Origin: Bacteroidetes bacterium UBA1935
GTDB lineage: Bacteria; Bacteroidota; Bacteroidia; Chitinophagales; Chitinophagaceae
Direction: 5' to 3'
Assembly: GCA_002337045.1 (NCBI GenBank)
Contig: DDFF01000008.1
Location: 372,001-436,000, forward strand
DNA: 64,000 nucleotides
Position numbers and translations under genes: made by a program. The notes beneath the pieces were generated by a model. That model saw only the letters and a program-made list of their open reading frames with translations. It was not told where the DNA came from and searched no databases. Of this stretch, positions 15,148 through 22,600 are shown piece after piece; position 1 is the stretch's first letter; every line of letters starts with the position of its first letter.

Positions 15148-15170
15148 AAAAGGGAGTTTTCACTCCCTTT
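15148..15170 (-). terminator. Terminator after the 15172-15612 lipoprotein gene
   Basis: AAAGGGAG / CTCCCTTT hairpin with flanking A- and T-runs immediately after the stop codon of the minus-strand lipoprotein gene. Confidence 0.7.
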
Positions 15171-15171
15171 T

Positions 15172-15612
15172 TTATTTCACTCTTGTATAAGTAAGCGTAT
15201 TGCCGCGTGCTGTGTAGATGAAGGAGAGGTTTTTCTCGCCGGCATCTACTACTATATAGCACATATCGTCTTTAGGAATATAGAGGTAGTAGTCCTCATT
15301 CTCGGTACTGTCGGTGCAGCTTTTGTGGCTGATGGTATAATCGACCGTATCATTACCACTGCCTTCGTAGCCTAGTATGTATTTGTCTTTGGTGATGACG
15401 AGTGTAGCCTTCGGGTCTTCCACACTCACCCAGCTACCCTGTATCATTTGCGGTATGGCCGATGCATCTGCAACAGCCTCTGCCACCTGTCCCAGTGTAG
15501 GCGATTGTGTAGCCGCTATGGTTGCAAGGTCTTCCCCTTCGGTAGATTTTCCCGCATCGCCACTACAGGCAGACAGGTATAATACAGCAGATAACAAGAG
15601 TAGCTTTTTCAT
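15172..15612 (-). CDS. Lipoprotein with calycin-like beta domain
   Basis: 146 residues with lipobox YLSAC (lipidated Cys16). An acidic/Ala-rich spacer (about 17-50) is followed by a strand-rich domain GSWVSVEDPKATLVITKDKYILGYEG ... LSFIYTARGNTLTYTRVK that looks like the small lipocalin-type domains ('GxW ... L.I....Y') common in Bacteroidota lipoproteins. Ligand unknown. Envelope-anchored. Monocistronic, directly followed by a terminator. Confidence 0.75.
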   Translation of the reverse strand: MKKLLLLSAVLYLSACSGDAGKSTEGEDLATIAATQSPTLGQVAEAVADASAIPQMIQGSWVSVEDPKATLVITKDKYILGYEGSGNDTVDYTISHKSCTDSTENEDYYLYIPKDDMCYIVVDAGEKNLSFIYTARGNTLTYTRVK

Positions 15613-15637
15613 ACACTAAAGTTACGAAAACAGGTAT

Positions 15638-16624
15638 TTACTTCTTCAGATAAACAATAACGGGAAAATGGTCGCTATAGCCATTGTTCCAGTACGTGCC
15701 ACGAAAACTACGGAAAGGATAGTTGCGGAATTTACCACCTTCCTGCCTTAGGAATGGACGGTCGTATATCTCTGCACCTGCATACTGTATACCCTTGCTT
15801 TTTACAAAGCCCGCAGACAGTATCATCTGGTCAAACAAATCCCACTTGCGCTGAAACACAGCTGTGCCCTTGCCACTTGCATAGATGCTCGTGAATGGAT
15901 TGTACATCGTGTTATTACCCACCGCATTGGCATCTGTAATGCTGCCCAGTTCTTGCGTAAGGCTGGCATCTGTAGGGTTATCATTCAGGTCGCCCATCAT
16001 CAATATACGTGCATTGCGGTTCGTGCGACGAATCTCATCAATCATCTTTCTATTAGCAGCAGCCATCTCTCTGCGTTTATATTCCGTTTCGTCTGCACCT
16101 TCTCTGCGCGATGGCCAGTGGTTTACCAGCACATGTACGGTATCACCCGCCAGTATGCCTTTTACATACAATGGCTCGCGCGCTCCTTTGCGTACAGGTA
16201 GTTGTTTAGATGCCAGTACTTTAAACACAGCAGGATTGTAGAGCAGTGCCACATCTATACCGCGCGGGTCTGTACTGTTATACCATACATATTTATAGTT
16301 GCGTGTTTTCAGTTCGGTGGTATTCACCAGATCGTTCAGTACTTTATTATTTTCTACCTCTGCAATACCTATCAGTGAAGCACCGTTTGCATTTTTGTCT
16401 GTGCCTGCACGTTGCAGTGCATATGCCATGTTGTGCAGCTTCTGGCTGTATATCTTATCTGTATACCTATAGCTGCCATTGGGAGTAAACTCCTCATCAT
16501 CCGTCAGCGGGTCATCTGCAGGGTCAAACAGGTTTTCGAGATTGTAGAACACAACAGGGTACACCTGTGCGTTTGCCGTGAAAGCATAAAGAAAAACTAT
16601 GAATGTTAGAATGAGTTTGTTCAA
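15638..16624 (-). CDS. Secreted endonuclease/exonuclease/phosphatase-family protein (TTG start)
   Basis: 328 residues with a signal peptide (KLILTFIVFLYAFTANAQ). The fold is shown by VVFYNLENLFD (Asn), IGIAEVENN (catalytic Glu), DVALLY, VHVLVNHWPSR, ILMMGDLNDNP (Asp/Asn pair) and the closing YSDHFPVIVYL (Asp-His). These are the metal-binding and catalytic positions of the DNase I/EEP superfamily. The protein is probably a periplasmic or extracellular nuclease or phosphodiesterase. No ATG exists; TTG at 16624 directly precedes the signal and an in-frame stop lies two codons upstream, so TTG must be used. Confidence 0.88.
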   Translation of the reverse strand: MNKLILTFIVFLYAFTANAQVYPVVFYNLENLFDPADDPLTDDEEFTPNGSYRYTDKIYSQKLHNMAYALQRAGTDKNANGASLIGIAEVENNKVLNDLVNTTELKTRNYKYVWYNSTDPRGIDVALLYNPAVFKVLASKQLPVRKGAREPLYVKGILAGDTVHVLVNHWPSRREGADETEYKRREMAAANRKMIDEIRRTNRNARILMMGDLNDNPTDASLTQELGSITDANAVGNNTMYNPFTSIYASGKGTAVFQRKWDLFDQMILSAGFVKSKGIQYAGAEIYDRPFLRQEGGKFRNYPFRSFRGTYWNNGYSDHFPVIVYLKK

Positions 16625-16698
16625 TTGTTAATTGGTTGAGTAGCGTAGCAAGTTATGAAATTCCACCTTAGATGAGGGATGTGGTACACATGTATGAA

Positions 16699-16845
16699 AA
16701 GCTCCCCTCCTGTTTTTAGGAGGGGATATTGGCAGAGAGATGCGAAGCATGTCGTTGCCAATCGGGGTGGTTGGCTCGTAGCGAGTGTTGACCACCTCCC
16801 CCTCGTTTCACTCGGGTACTCCTCCTAAGAACAGGAGGAGAGCTT
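16699..16845. repeat. 147-bp element with long imperfect terminal inverted repeats
   Basis: The left end (AAGCTCCCCTCCTGTTTTTA then GGAGGGG) and the reverse complement of the right end (AAGCTCTCCTCCTGTTCTTA then GGAGGAG) match at about 22 of 27 positions. Inside is a second inverted motif around GGTGGTTGGCTCG ... TTGACCACC. There is no coding frame. Total folding potential is high. It looks like a MITE- or REP-type non-autonomous element, or a structured intergenic repeat. It lies between the nuclease gene and pfkA. No second copy was noticed in the window. Confidence 0.65.
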
Positions 16846-16921
16846 AATTGTTATTTTTATACAACTGCTAATGCGCACGACACCGTATAGGATTTAGAAA
16901 TTACCATTTCGATATTAGTAT

Positions 16922-17902
16922 TTACACTGCCAGTACATGTATCATCTCTATCATGTCTTTGCTAATGATGGCGTTTTGTTTCACACAGCTTTCAAACGGT
17001 GTGTAGACAATCTCTCCGTTCATAATGCCTGCCATCACCTGTGTTTTGCCGGTGCGTAGTGCCTCTACGGCTGCATGTCCTAAGCGGCTTGCCAATACCC
17101 TGTCTGCACAGGTAGGGCTGCCACCACGCTGTATGTGGCCCAGTACGGTACTGCGCACATCCAGCAGTGGGAATCTGCGTTGTACTGCAGCATGTAGTTC
17201 TTTCGCACCACCAAAATCATCGCCCTCTGCTACTACAATGATGTGCACATTCTTCTTGCGGCGCTCGTCCATATCTATACGGTTCAGCACATGGTTGATG
17301 TCGGTTTCTGTTTCGGGTATCAGTATGTCTTCCGCACCACAGGCTATGCCGCTGTGCAGGGCTATATAGCCCGCGTCGCGCCCCATTACCTCTACAATAA
17401 ACAGGCGATTGTGCGCCTCTGCCGTATCACGTATTTTATCTATCGCCTCTACAGCCGTATTCACAGCCGTATCAAAACCAATGGTGTAGTCTGTACCTGC
17501 AAGGTCTTTATCTATCGTACCGGGCAAGCCAACAGCAGGTATGGTATATCGTTTAAAGAACTCTACCGCACCACGGAAAGTACCGTCGCCACCTATCAGC
17601 ACCAGACCGTTGATGCCATGTTGCTGCAACTGGTTGTAGGCTTTCTGCATGCCTTCTTCGGTCATGAATTCTTTGCTGCGGGCAGTCTTTAGTATAGTGC
17701 CGCCACGCTGTATGATGTTCGATACATCGGTAGCTTCCATGCGGTAGATATCGCCCTCTATCATACCCTGATAACCATGGCGAATGCCATACACTTCCAT
17801 GCCATGATACACGGCTGTACGCACTGCCGCACGCACCGCAGCGTTCATCCCGGGGCTATCCCCGCCAGATGTCATAATACCTATTTTGCTGATTGCCTCC
17901 AT
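16922..17902 (-). CDS. pfkA: ATP-dependent 6-phosphofructokinase
   Basis: 326 residues from the ATG at 17902; the open frame continues further upstream but the family begins with this KIGIMTSGGDSPGMNAAVRA block. ATP site GGDGTFRGA, the catalytic PGTIDKDLAGTDYTIGFDTA (base Asp in the TID motif), substrate residues in VEVMGRDAGYIA and LGHIQRGGSPTC are all present. It phosphorylates fructose 6-phosphate to the 1,6-bisphosphate in glycolysis, in the cytoplasm. GGDGT with Gly rather than Asp at the ATP/PPi determinant favours the ATP-dependent form. Single gene with full-length PfkA architecture. Confidence 0.97.
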   Translation of the reverse strand: MEAISKIGIMTSGGDSPGMNAAVRAAVRTAVYHGMEVYGIRHGYQGMIEGDIYRMEATDVSNIIQRGGTILKTARSKEFMTEEGMQKAYNQLQQHGINGLVLIGGDGTFRGAVEFFKRYTIPAVGLPGTIDKDLAGTDYTIGFDTAVNTAVEAIDKIRDTAEAHNRLFIVEVMGRDAGYIALHSGIACGAEDILIPETETDINHVLNRIDMDERRKKNVHIIVVAEGDDFGGAKELHAAVQRRFPLLDVRSTVLGHIQRGGSPTCADRVLASRLGHAAVEALRTGKTQVMAGIMNGEIVYTPFESCVKQNAIISKDMIEMIHVLAV

Positions 17903-18000
17903 AGTACCTGTTCTTGTATTGTGAAAGTAGCTAATTGTATAATTCGATTGTTGACGGATGCAGAGAATTAACAATTATGGGAAGGGTAGAAAATAAAAAA

Positions 18001-18018
18001 GCCACTTTTTACGGTGGC
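18001..18018 (-). terminator. Small terminator hairpin
   Basis: GCCAC / GTGGC with A-run to the left, overlapping the end of the minus-strand 18020-18268 gene region. The stem is short. Confidence 0.45.
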
Positions 18019-18019
18019 T

Positions 18020-18268
18020 CTATTGCAGTTTATACTTTTGTTTTACTTCGTTCAGTATTCGGTGTGCTTCTTCCTCGCTATATGCCACGAGGTAGATGGT
18101 CTTTATGGTGTACGTACCATCAATGGTTTTGCCCTCTACACTGATACCATCTACTTTTTTATCAGTTAGCTGTATGCCCTTTACCACACCGTTCACTACT
18201 TCTGCCTTATACTTGTTCAGCGTGCCCATGTCGGACATGTCGAAATCTTCATCATTTGTTCTTGCCAT
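18020..18268 (-). CDS. Small cytoplasmic protein, unknown
   Basis: 82 residues, acidic N-terminus (ARTNDEDFDMSD), no signal peptide or helix. A central strand pattern GVVKGIQLTDKKVDGISVEGKTIDGTYTIKTIYLVAYSEEEAHRILNEVKQKYKL suggests a small alpha/beta fold ending in a helix. Codon use matches the genome. It has no recognised family and no obvious partner; it lies between pfkA and a small AT-rich gene cluster. Confidence 0.6.
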   Translation of the reverse strand: MARTNDEDFDMSDMGTLNKYKAEVVNGVVKGIQLTDKKVDGISVEGKTIDGTYTIKTIYLVAYSEEEAHRILNEVKQKYKLQ

Positions 18269-18391
18269 AGCATGAAGATAGCAAATCAGAGGCAGATTTT
18301 TTATTTCTTTCCGTATTAACAGTTCAGGAAATATATACGCAATTGAGCTAAGTATTGTAAAAAAAATGAGACTACTTTATAGTGCATATTT

Positions 18392-18586
18392 CTATTTTAA
18401 CTCTTTAATTTCTCCATTGCCTGAGCTTTCTATCACTATGTTTTTTAGCTCATATTCAAAGTCTTTGCAACAAACGTTTTTTAATTTCCATCCCTTGTCT
18501 GATATTATTAATTGTGCAGACTGATTGTGGGTTGCACATTTTTTGCCCTCAATAATCTCTTTAAATTTTAGGTCGATAGCATTCAT
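18392..18586 (-). CDS. Small AT-rich protein, unknown
   Basis: 64 residues starting at the ATG at 18586, with KCATHNQSAQLIISDKGWKLKNVCCKDFEYELKNIVIE in the middle. One Cys-x2-His and one Cys-Cys pair are visible, spaced too widely to assign a zinc finger with confidence. The coding DNA is more AT-rich than pfkA, and the gene stands alone. The pattern of a lone small cytoplasmic gene in an AT-rich patch suggests accessory DNA. Confidence 0.45.
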   Translation of the reverse strand: MNAIDLKFKEIIEGKKCATHNQSAQLIISDKGWKLKNVCCKDFEYELKNIVIESSGNGEIKELK

Positions 18587-18705
18587 ATTACTTAATGTTT
18601 TTTTAGGTTCAACACTTTTACTATACCAATAAAAATACTTAATAAGAGCAGTTGATTTTCATTTTTATTTAAATGCATATTTGTGATACTAACCAGGTGG
18701 AATTA

Positions 18706-18739
18706 AAAATGAAAGCCACTATTAAGTGGCCTTCATTTT
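18706..18739 (-). terminator. Terminator after the 18754-19035 gene
   Basis: A 15-bp stem with one mismatch (AAAATGAAAGCCACT / AGTGGCCTTCATTTT) and a 4-nt loop, 15 nt after the stop of the minus-strand gene. Confidence 0.75.
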
Positions 18740-18753
18740 AGAACAATTACCTT

Positions 18754-19035
18754 TTATTTAAACTCCTCGTTAAATCCTACATCGAAAGCTCGTTCTTTGA
18801 CTTCATTTAATTTTTCAAAGTCTGCAGCTATAACATCATATGTTGCTTTGTCAATTTCCTGCCAGCAGGCGATTATAATTGCGCTATATGTGTTAGGTGG
18901 GCCAGCATGGTACATTTCAACTTTCTTTCTGAAATCAACAATTGTGGAAGGATTGTCACTTTCATGGAGTAGGTTTACTGCGTCTCGAATTTGACCATCT
19001 TGAAAAATGAGGGCTGAAAAAGTGTAATAATGCAT
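18754..19035 (-). CDS. Small protein, unknown
   Basis: 93 residues, no signal peptide. Helix-rich composition: YTFSALIFQDGQIRDAVNLLHESDN, then VDFRKKVEMYHAGPPNTYSAIIIACWQEIDKATYDVIAADFEKL. No recognised domain. Followed by a strong terminator, so it is a monocistronic unit. AT-rich like its neighbour at 18392. Confidence 0.5.
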   Translation of the reverse strand: MHYYTFSALIFQDGQIRDAVNLLHESDNPSTIVDFRKKVEMYHAGPPNTYSAIIIACWQEIDKATYDVIAADFEKLNEVKERAFDVGFNEEFK

Positions 19036-19251
19036 GGTGTGTGTTTTTTATACTAAGGCTACATTGCCTTAGTAAACTAAAGATACGGATAATGCCAATA
19101 TGTGTATTATTTGACATGCGTTATACACATTTATCTGTGAATAAGTTGAGATTGAAATGCACAAAAGGAGATTGACCACAACGCAATCTCCACCTTGTTT
19201 TTTCGTTATTAGGATTGCTGCGCTTATATTCGCAGACGCTTATACTGCCTG

Positions 19252-21216
19252 ATGAAGATATCGGTTATCATTGTTAATTATAATGTGAAGTACTTTTTGG
19301 AGGTATGCCTGCACAGTGTGCTGCGTGCTACCAATGGGTTTGATGCCGAGGTGATAGTGGTAGATAATAACAGTACCGATGGCAGTATGCAGATGGTGGC
19401 AGAGAAATTCCCCACCGTCATCCGTATAGAGAACAAAGACAATGCGGGCTTTGGCAGGGCCAATAATCAGGGTGTGGCAATAGCCAAAGGGGAGTACATC
19501 CTCTTTCTGAATCCCGACACGGTAATGCCTGAAGATTTCTTTACCAAAACCATCGGCTATATGGATGCCCACCCCGAAGCGGGTAGCATAGGCCCCAAGC
19601 TGCTGGATGGTAAAGGACAGTTTGCGCCCGACGGCAAGAAGTCTTTCCCTTCGCTATCGGTAGCTATCTTCAAAACAACGGGTATTAATAAGGTATTCAG
19701 CAAATCTCCCTACTTCAATAAATACTATGCCGTACACATTGGCGACGATGAAACTGCTGCGGTAGATGTACTCTCGGGCTGCTGTATGCTGGTGCGTACT
19801 GCTGTGCTGTCCAAAATAGGTGGCGCATTCGACGAAGACTATTTCATGTATTGCGAAGACGTAGACCTTTCTTACCGCATACAAAAGGCAGGCTATCAGA
19901 ATATCTATTTCCCCGAGGCTACACTGATACATTATAAAGGAGAAAGCACGCGCAAGGCTACACTGTCTTATGTGCGCATATTCAACGAGGCGCTCTCTAC
20001 TTTTGTGCGCAAGCACTATAGCAAGGGCAATGCACAGTTGTTTACCATCTTCATCAATATAGGCATAGTACTGCGTGCCATACTGGGTGTGGTAAAGCAG
20101 GTGCTGAAAGTGCTGCGCATGCCTTTGTTTGATGCACTAGTAATGCTGGGCACGCTGTGGTTTATGAAAGAATTCTGGGTGGTGCATGTAAAGAATATAG
20201 AGCCTATACCGCTCAGTTCTGTACTGGCTACCTTCCCTGTATATATTGCGTTGTGGGTGGTTAGTTTGTACATCAATGGTGTGTACGACCAGTCGTATCG
20301 CGGCCTGCGCGTGATACGCGCTATGGTGATAGGTACCATTATGATACTGGCATACTATGGTTTGCTGCAGCCGGGTTTGCGATACTCTCGCGCTATAATC
20401 ATATTCAGTGGTATATCGGGTACGGTTATTATGCTGGCGCTGCACGAGCTGTTTTTCCGTCTGGGTATCTTCAAGTTCATCCCGTACGATAAGCTGCCAC
20501 GCAAAGCCGTGATAGTAGCTGATGAAAAGAACTATGCTGATACTGCCAATACATTGCGTCGTGTACACTACGCACCGGACCTGAACGGACGTATAGCTAC
20601 TGACAATAACAAGGGCACGGCACTGGCAGGCATCAACGAGCTGAAGCCTTACCTCTTTACCGCAGGCATCAACGAAGTGATATTTTGTGTAAACGGCCTT
20701 AGCTATGCGCAGATATTGCAACAGATGCAGTATTGTGGTGGCGCGTACGAATACAAGATACACCTGCAGGGCAGCGAGAGTTTTGTGGGCAGCAACAGCA
20801 GCCACACCGCAGGCGACCTGTATACGCTTGATAAACGCTACAACCTCTCCAAATTCTCACTGCAACGCAATAAGCGCATACTGGATGCCGGGCTGTCTGT
20901 AATCTTCCTGATAATGTGGCCATTGCTGCTGCTGTTTGTAAAAAACGGACTGCAATTCTGGGTAAACTGCATATTGGTGCTGACGGGCAGAAATACATGG
21001 GTAGGCTACACAACTGCCAACAACCAACTGCCTGCTATACGCAAGGGTATACTGCCGCCATATTTTATAGCTGCAGACTACGAACCCTCTGCCACCGTGG
21101 CTTCTCAGCTAGATAGCATCTATGCACAGCAATACACGGCAGGTGCAGATTTGACACTGATACTTAAGAATTTTAAATATCTGGGAATAAATTCAAAAAA
21201 GATTTTGCAGAAATAA
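19252..21216 (+). CDS. GT2 glycosyltransferase fused to membrane region and reduced sugar-phosphotransferase-like domain
   Basis: 654 residues. The first about 250 are a WbbL-type GT-A glycosyltransferase: SVIIVNYN, VVDNNSTDGS, FLNPDTVMPEDFF (DXD-equivalent NPD), GGAFDEDYFMYCEDVDLSYRI. Several membrane helices follow (about 265-410). Residues 415-530 resemble the nucleotide-binding-like domain of polyprenyl-phosphate sugar transferases (AVIVADEKNYADTANTLRR). The end (KRILDAGLSVIFLIMWPLLLLFV, then LTGRNTWVGY and LPAIRKGILPP) recalls the membrane anchor and last motifs of WcaJ/WbaP enzymes, but the catalytic middle is missing. It likely acts in surface polysaccharide assembly. No other glycan genes are nearby. 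Confidence 0.85.
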   Translation: MKISVIIVNYNVKYFLEVCLHSVLRATNGFDAEVIVVDNNSTDGSMQMVAEKFPTVIRIENKDNAGFGRANNQGVAIAKGEYILFLNPDTVMPEDFFTKTIGYMDAHPEAGSIGPKLLDGKGQFAPDGKKSFPSLSVAIFKTTGINKVFSKSPYFNKYYAVHIGDDETAAVDVLSGCCMLVRTAVLSKIGGAFDEDYFMYCEDVDLSYRIQKAGYQNIYFPEATLIHYKGESTRKATLSYVRIFNEALSTFVRKHYSKGNAQLFTIFINIGIVLRAILGVVKQVLKVLRMPLFDALVMLGTLWFMKEFWVVHVKNIEPIPLSSVLATFPVYIALWVVSLYINGVYDQSYRGLRVIRAMVIGTIMILAYYGLLQPGLRYSRAIIIFSGISGTVIMLALHELFFRLGIFKFIPYDKLPRKAVIVADEKNYADTANTLRRVHYAPDLNGRIATDNNKGTALAGINELKPYLFTAGINEVIFCVNGLSYAQILQQMQYCGGAYEYKIHLQGSESFVGSNSSHTAGDLYTLDKRYNLSKFSLQRNKRILDAGLSVIFLIMWPLLLLFVKNGLQFWVNCILVLTGRNTWVGYTTANNQLPAIRKGILPPYFIAADYEPSATVASQLDSIYAQQYTAGADLTLILKNFKYLGINSKKILQK

Positions 21217-21233
21217 GAAAACGATTATTTTTG
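21203..21233 (+). promoter_or_regulatory. Promoter of tRNA-Asn
   Basis: TTTTG (21203-21207), 18 nt, TATTTTTG (21226-21233), close to the Bacteroidota consensus and about 24 nt upstream of the tRNA. It overlaps the end of the glycosyltransferase gene. Confidence 0.65.
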
Positions 21234-21256
21234 CAATCCCAATCGGGGAATTACAC

Positions 21257-21330
21257 TCCTCCTTAGCTCAGTTGGTTAGAGCACCTGACTGTTAATCAGG
21301 GGGTCTCAGGTTCAAGTCCTGAAGGGGGAG
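21257..21330 (+). tRNA. tRNA-Asn (anticodon GTT)
   Basis: A full cloverleaf is visible: acceptor TCCTCCT / AGGGGGA with one G-U pair, D arm GCTC AGTTGGTTA GAGC, anticodon stem CCTGA / TCAGG with loop CTGTTAA (anticodon GTT), five-base variable loop, T arm TCAGG TTCAAGT CCTGA, discriminator G. CCA is not encoded. A strong terminator follows. The first 29 nt recur in inverted orientation at 21513-21541. Confidence 0.96.
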
Positions 21331-21341
21331 CGAAAAATTAG

Positions 21342-21370
21342 AAAGGCTTACGGAAACGTAAGCCTTTTTT
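21342..21370 (+). terminator. Terminator of tRNA-Asn
   Basis: Perfect 11-bp stem AAAGGCTTACG / CGTAAGCCTTT with GAAA loop and a T-run. The same stem recurs at 22533, 27074 and 34962. Confidence 0.85.
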
Positions 21371-21512
21371 GTTTTTTAACCGCACTGAAATAAGCAGTAA
21401 AATCTTCTTTTTAGTCTTTTTTTAGGTCAAATGACCTGAGTTTGTGTCAAAATTGACACCTAAATAATTTACATGTGATTACTCACTAAACGGACTTAAT
21501 GCTGATATGTTT

Positions 21513-21541
21513 GGTGCTCAAACCAACTGAGCTAAGGAGGA
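21513..21541 (-). repeat. Inverted partial copy of the tRNA-Asn 5' half
   Basis: Read on the minus strand, this 29-nt stretch equals positions 1-29 of the tRNA-Asn gene (21257-21285) with a single mismatch. It covers acceptor strand, D arm and the start of the anticodon arm and then stops. It may be a remnant attachment site or tRNA fragment brought in or left behind by an integrating element. It lies 65 nt upstream of the HEPN-like gene. Confidence 0.8.
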
Positions 21542-21605
21542 ATTTCAAGTTGTAAGTTATTGTTAGGAAAAGTCATTTTATTATCTTCATATGTAAGACT
21601 ATCAT

Positions 21606-22274
21606 ATGAACACCGATTATGACGATGATTTCGAAACTATACCTTTAAAGGAGATGTTCGATATTGAATTTAAGGCTATTAGAGAAGCATTAATGTCCGT
21701 TCAAGAGAACTATGCTTGTATTCGCTATCTATTATCATCAGATTCAAACCAACAAATTGACGATGCAAAAAAGGGAGTTTTCTTCGCGTTATGCATTGAA
21801 AACTGTGCATACAGTATTTATATAAATCTTCATAAGCTTTTTTCTGATGGTGAAGATTATAGTTTTTTTAAGTTCATCAAAATAGTTACATCTGGTTCTT
21901 ATAAAGCGCTTAATATTCCTGTAGGAACTGTCAAAGAATGGCGAAAAAGAATCAACGAACAGAGATTAATCATTGATGCTGTTGGTGGTATCCGAAATAA
22001 TGGAATTGCTCATTTTAAAAAACCGTCCGATACTTCCTCAACCCGTTACCTGTCTTTCATGGAAACAGAAACTCTCATAACTATAGCTCAGGATATTTTC
22101 AAAGATATATATAATCATGCGTTTGCAAGTGCATTACTTATAGATAAGCCACTCAATCCAACTGTTGATAATTTGCAGAGAATTGTTGAATGGTATGCAA
22201 AATATCCCCATCTACTTGCTGAATATCAAAAAATACAATTGAAGCTTGATGGACATGATGTAAATGGGCTTTAA
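21606..22274 (+). CDS. HEPN/AbiU2-like protein, possible RNase or abortive-infection factor
   Basis: 222 residues, no signal peptide, mostly helical. The segment FFALCIENCAYSIYINLHKLFSDGEDYSFFKFIKIV and the later LIIDAVGGIRNNGIAHFKK fit the HEPN fold of the AbiU2 group. Arg130 and His136 make the R-x5-H motif used by HEPN ribonucleases (consensus R-x4-6-H). AbiU2 belongs to phage-defence abortive-infection proteins, though many HEPN proteins are uncharacterised. The gene is AT-rich, lies between an inverted tRNA fragment and a hairpin-rich region, and has no obvious antitoxin (MNT) partner, all pointing to an accessory insertion. Function is inference from the motif. Confidence 0.6.
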   Translation: MNTDYDDDFETIPLKEMFDIEFKAIREALMSVQENYACIRYLLSSDSNQQIDDAKKGVFFALCIENCAYSIYINLHKLFSDGEDYSFFKFIKIVTSGSYKALNIPVGTVKEWRKRINEQRLIIDAVGGIRNNGIAHFKKPSDTSSTRYLSFMETETLITIAQDIFKDIYNHAFASALLIDKPLNPTVDNLQRIVEWYAKYPHLLAEYQKIQLKLDGHDVNGL

Positions 22275-22399
22275 ATTTAATTTGACATTACAATATTCAT
22301 TATCTCAACATACCTAATGTAACAATCATTAATAGTCTTGTAAGTAGAATATTACGAGCGAAACAACGTAACGCTTATCAAAACTATATAGAATATATA

Positions 22400-22510
22400 A
22401 GATTCCCTTATTACAAGAATCTTGAAAAAGATACCAAAATTTTTTCCTTTGTTGGTGTTCTTCACCAACAAAGGAATGATACAAGAATTGCAGGTGAAGA
22501 AAACCTGCAA
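22400..22510. repeat. Series of three hairpins in AT-rich intergenic DNA (22275-22600)
   Basis: Within the 326-nt gap after the HEPN-like gene I see AAGATTC / GAATCTT (22400-22424), a perfect 14-bp stem TTCCTTTGTTGGTG / CACCAACAAAGGAA with a 5-nt loop (22444-22476), and TTGCAGGT / ACCTGCAA (22488-22510), followed by the terminator at 22533. No coding frame is convincing. The series could be a structured RNA or stacked terminators. Confidence 0.55.
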
Positions 22511-22532
22511 CAGCGAATAATTTACCAATAAC

Positions 22533-22560
22533 AAAAGGCTCACGTTTCCGTAAGCCTTTT
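22533..22560. terminator. Bidirectional terminator, ggcttacg type
   Basis: 12-bp stem AAAAGGCTCACG / CGTAAGCCTTTT with one mismatch and TTTC loop, between the HEPN-like gene and the convergent dehydrogenase gene. It is an inverted relative of the tRNA-Asn terminator. Confidence 0.8.
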
Positions 22561-22600
22561 TTACTACACTCAAAATCAAAATAAACAATCCGCTGTATTT

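Noticed and set aside
22352..22588. 78-residue minus-strand open frame in the hairpin region
   Set aside because: It is rich in Leu, Ile and Val by chance of AT-rich DNA, overlaps all the stems, and has no start context or homology-like motif.
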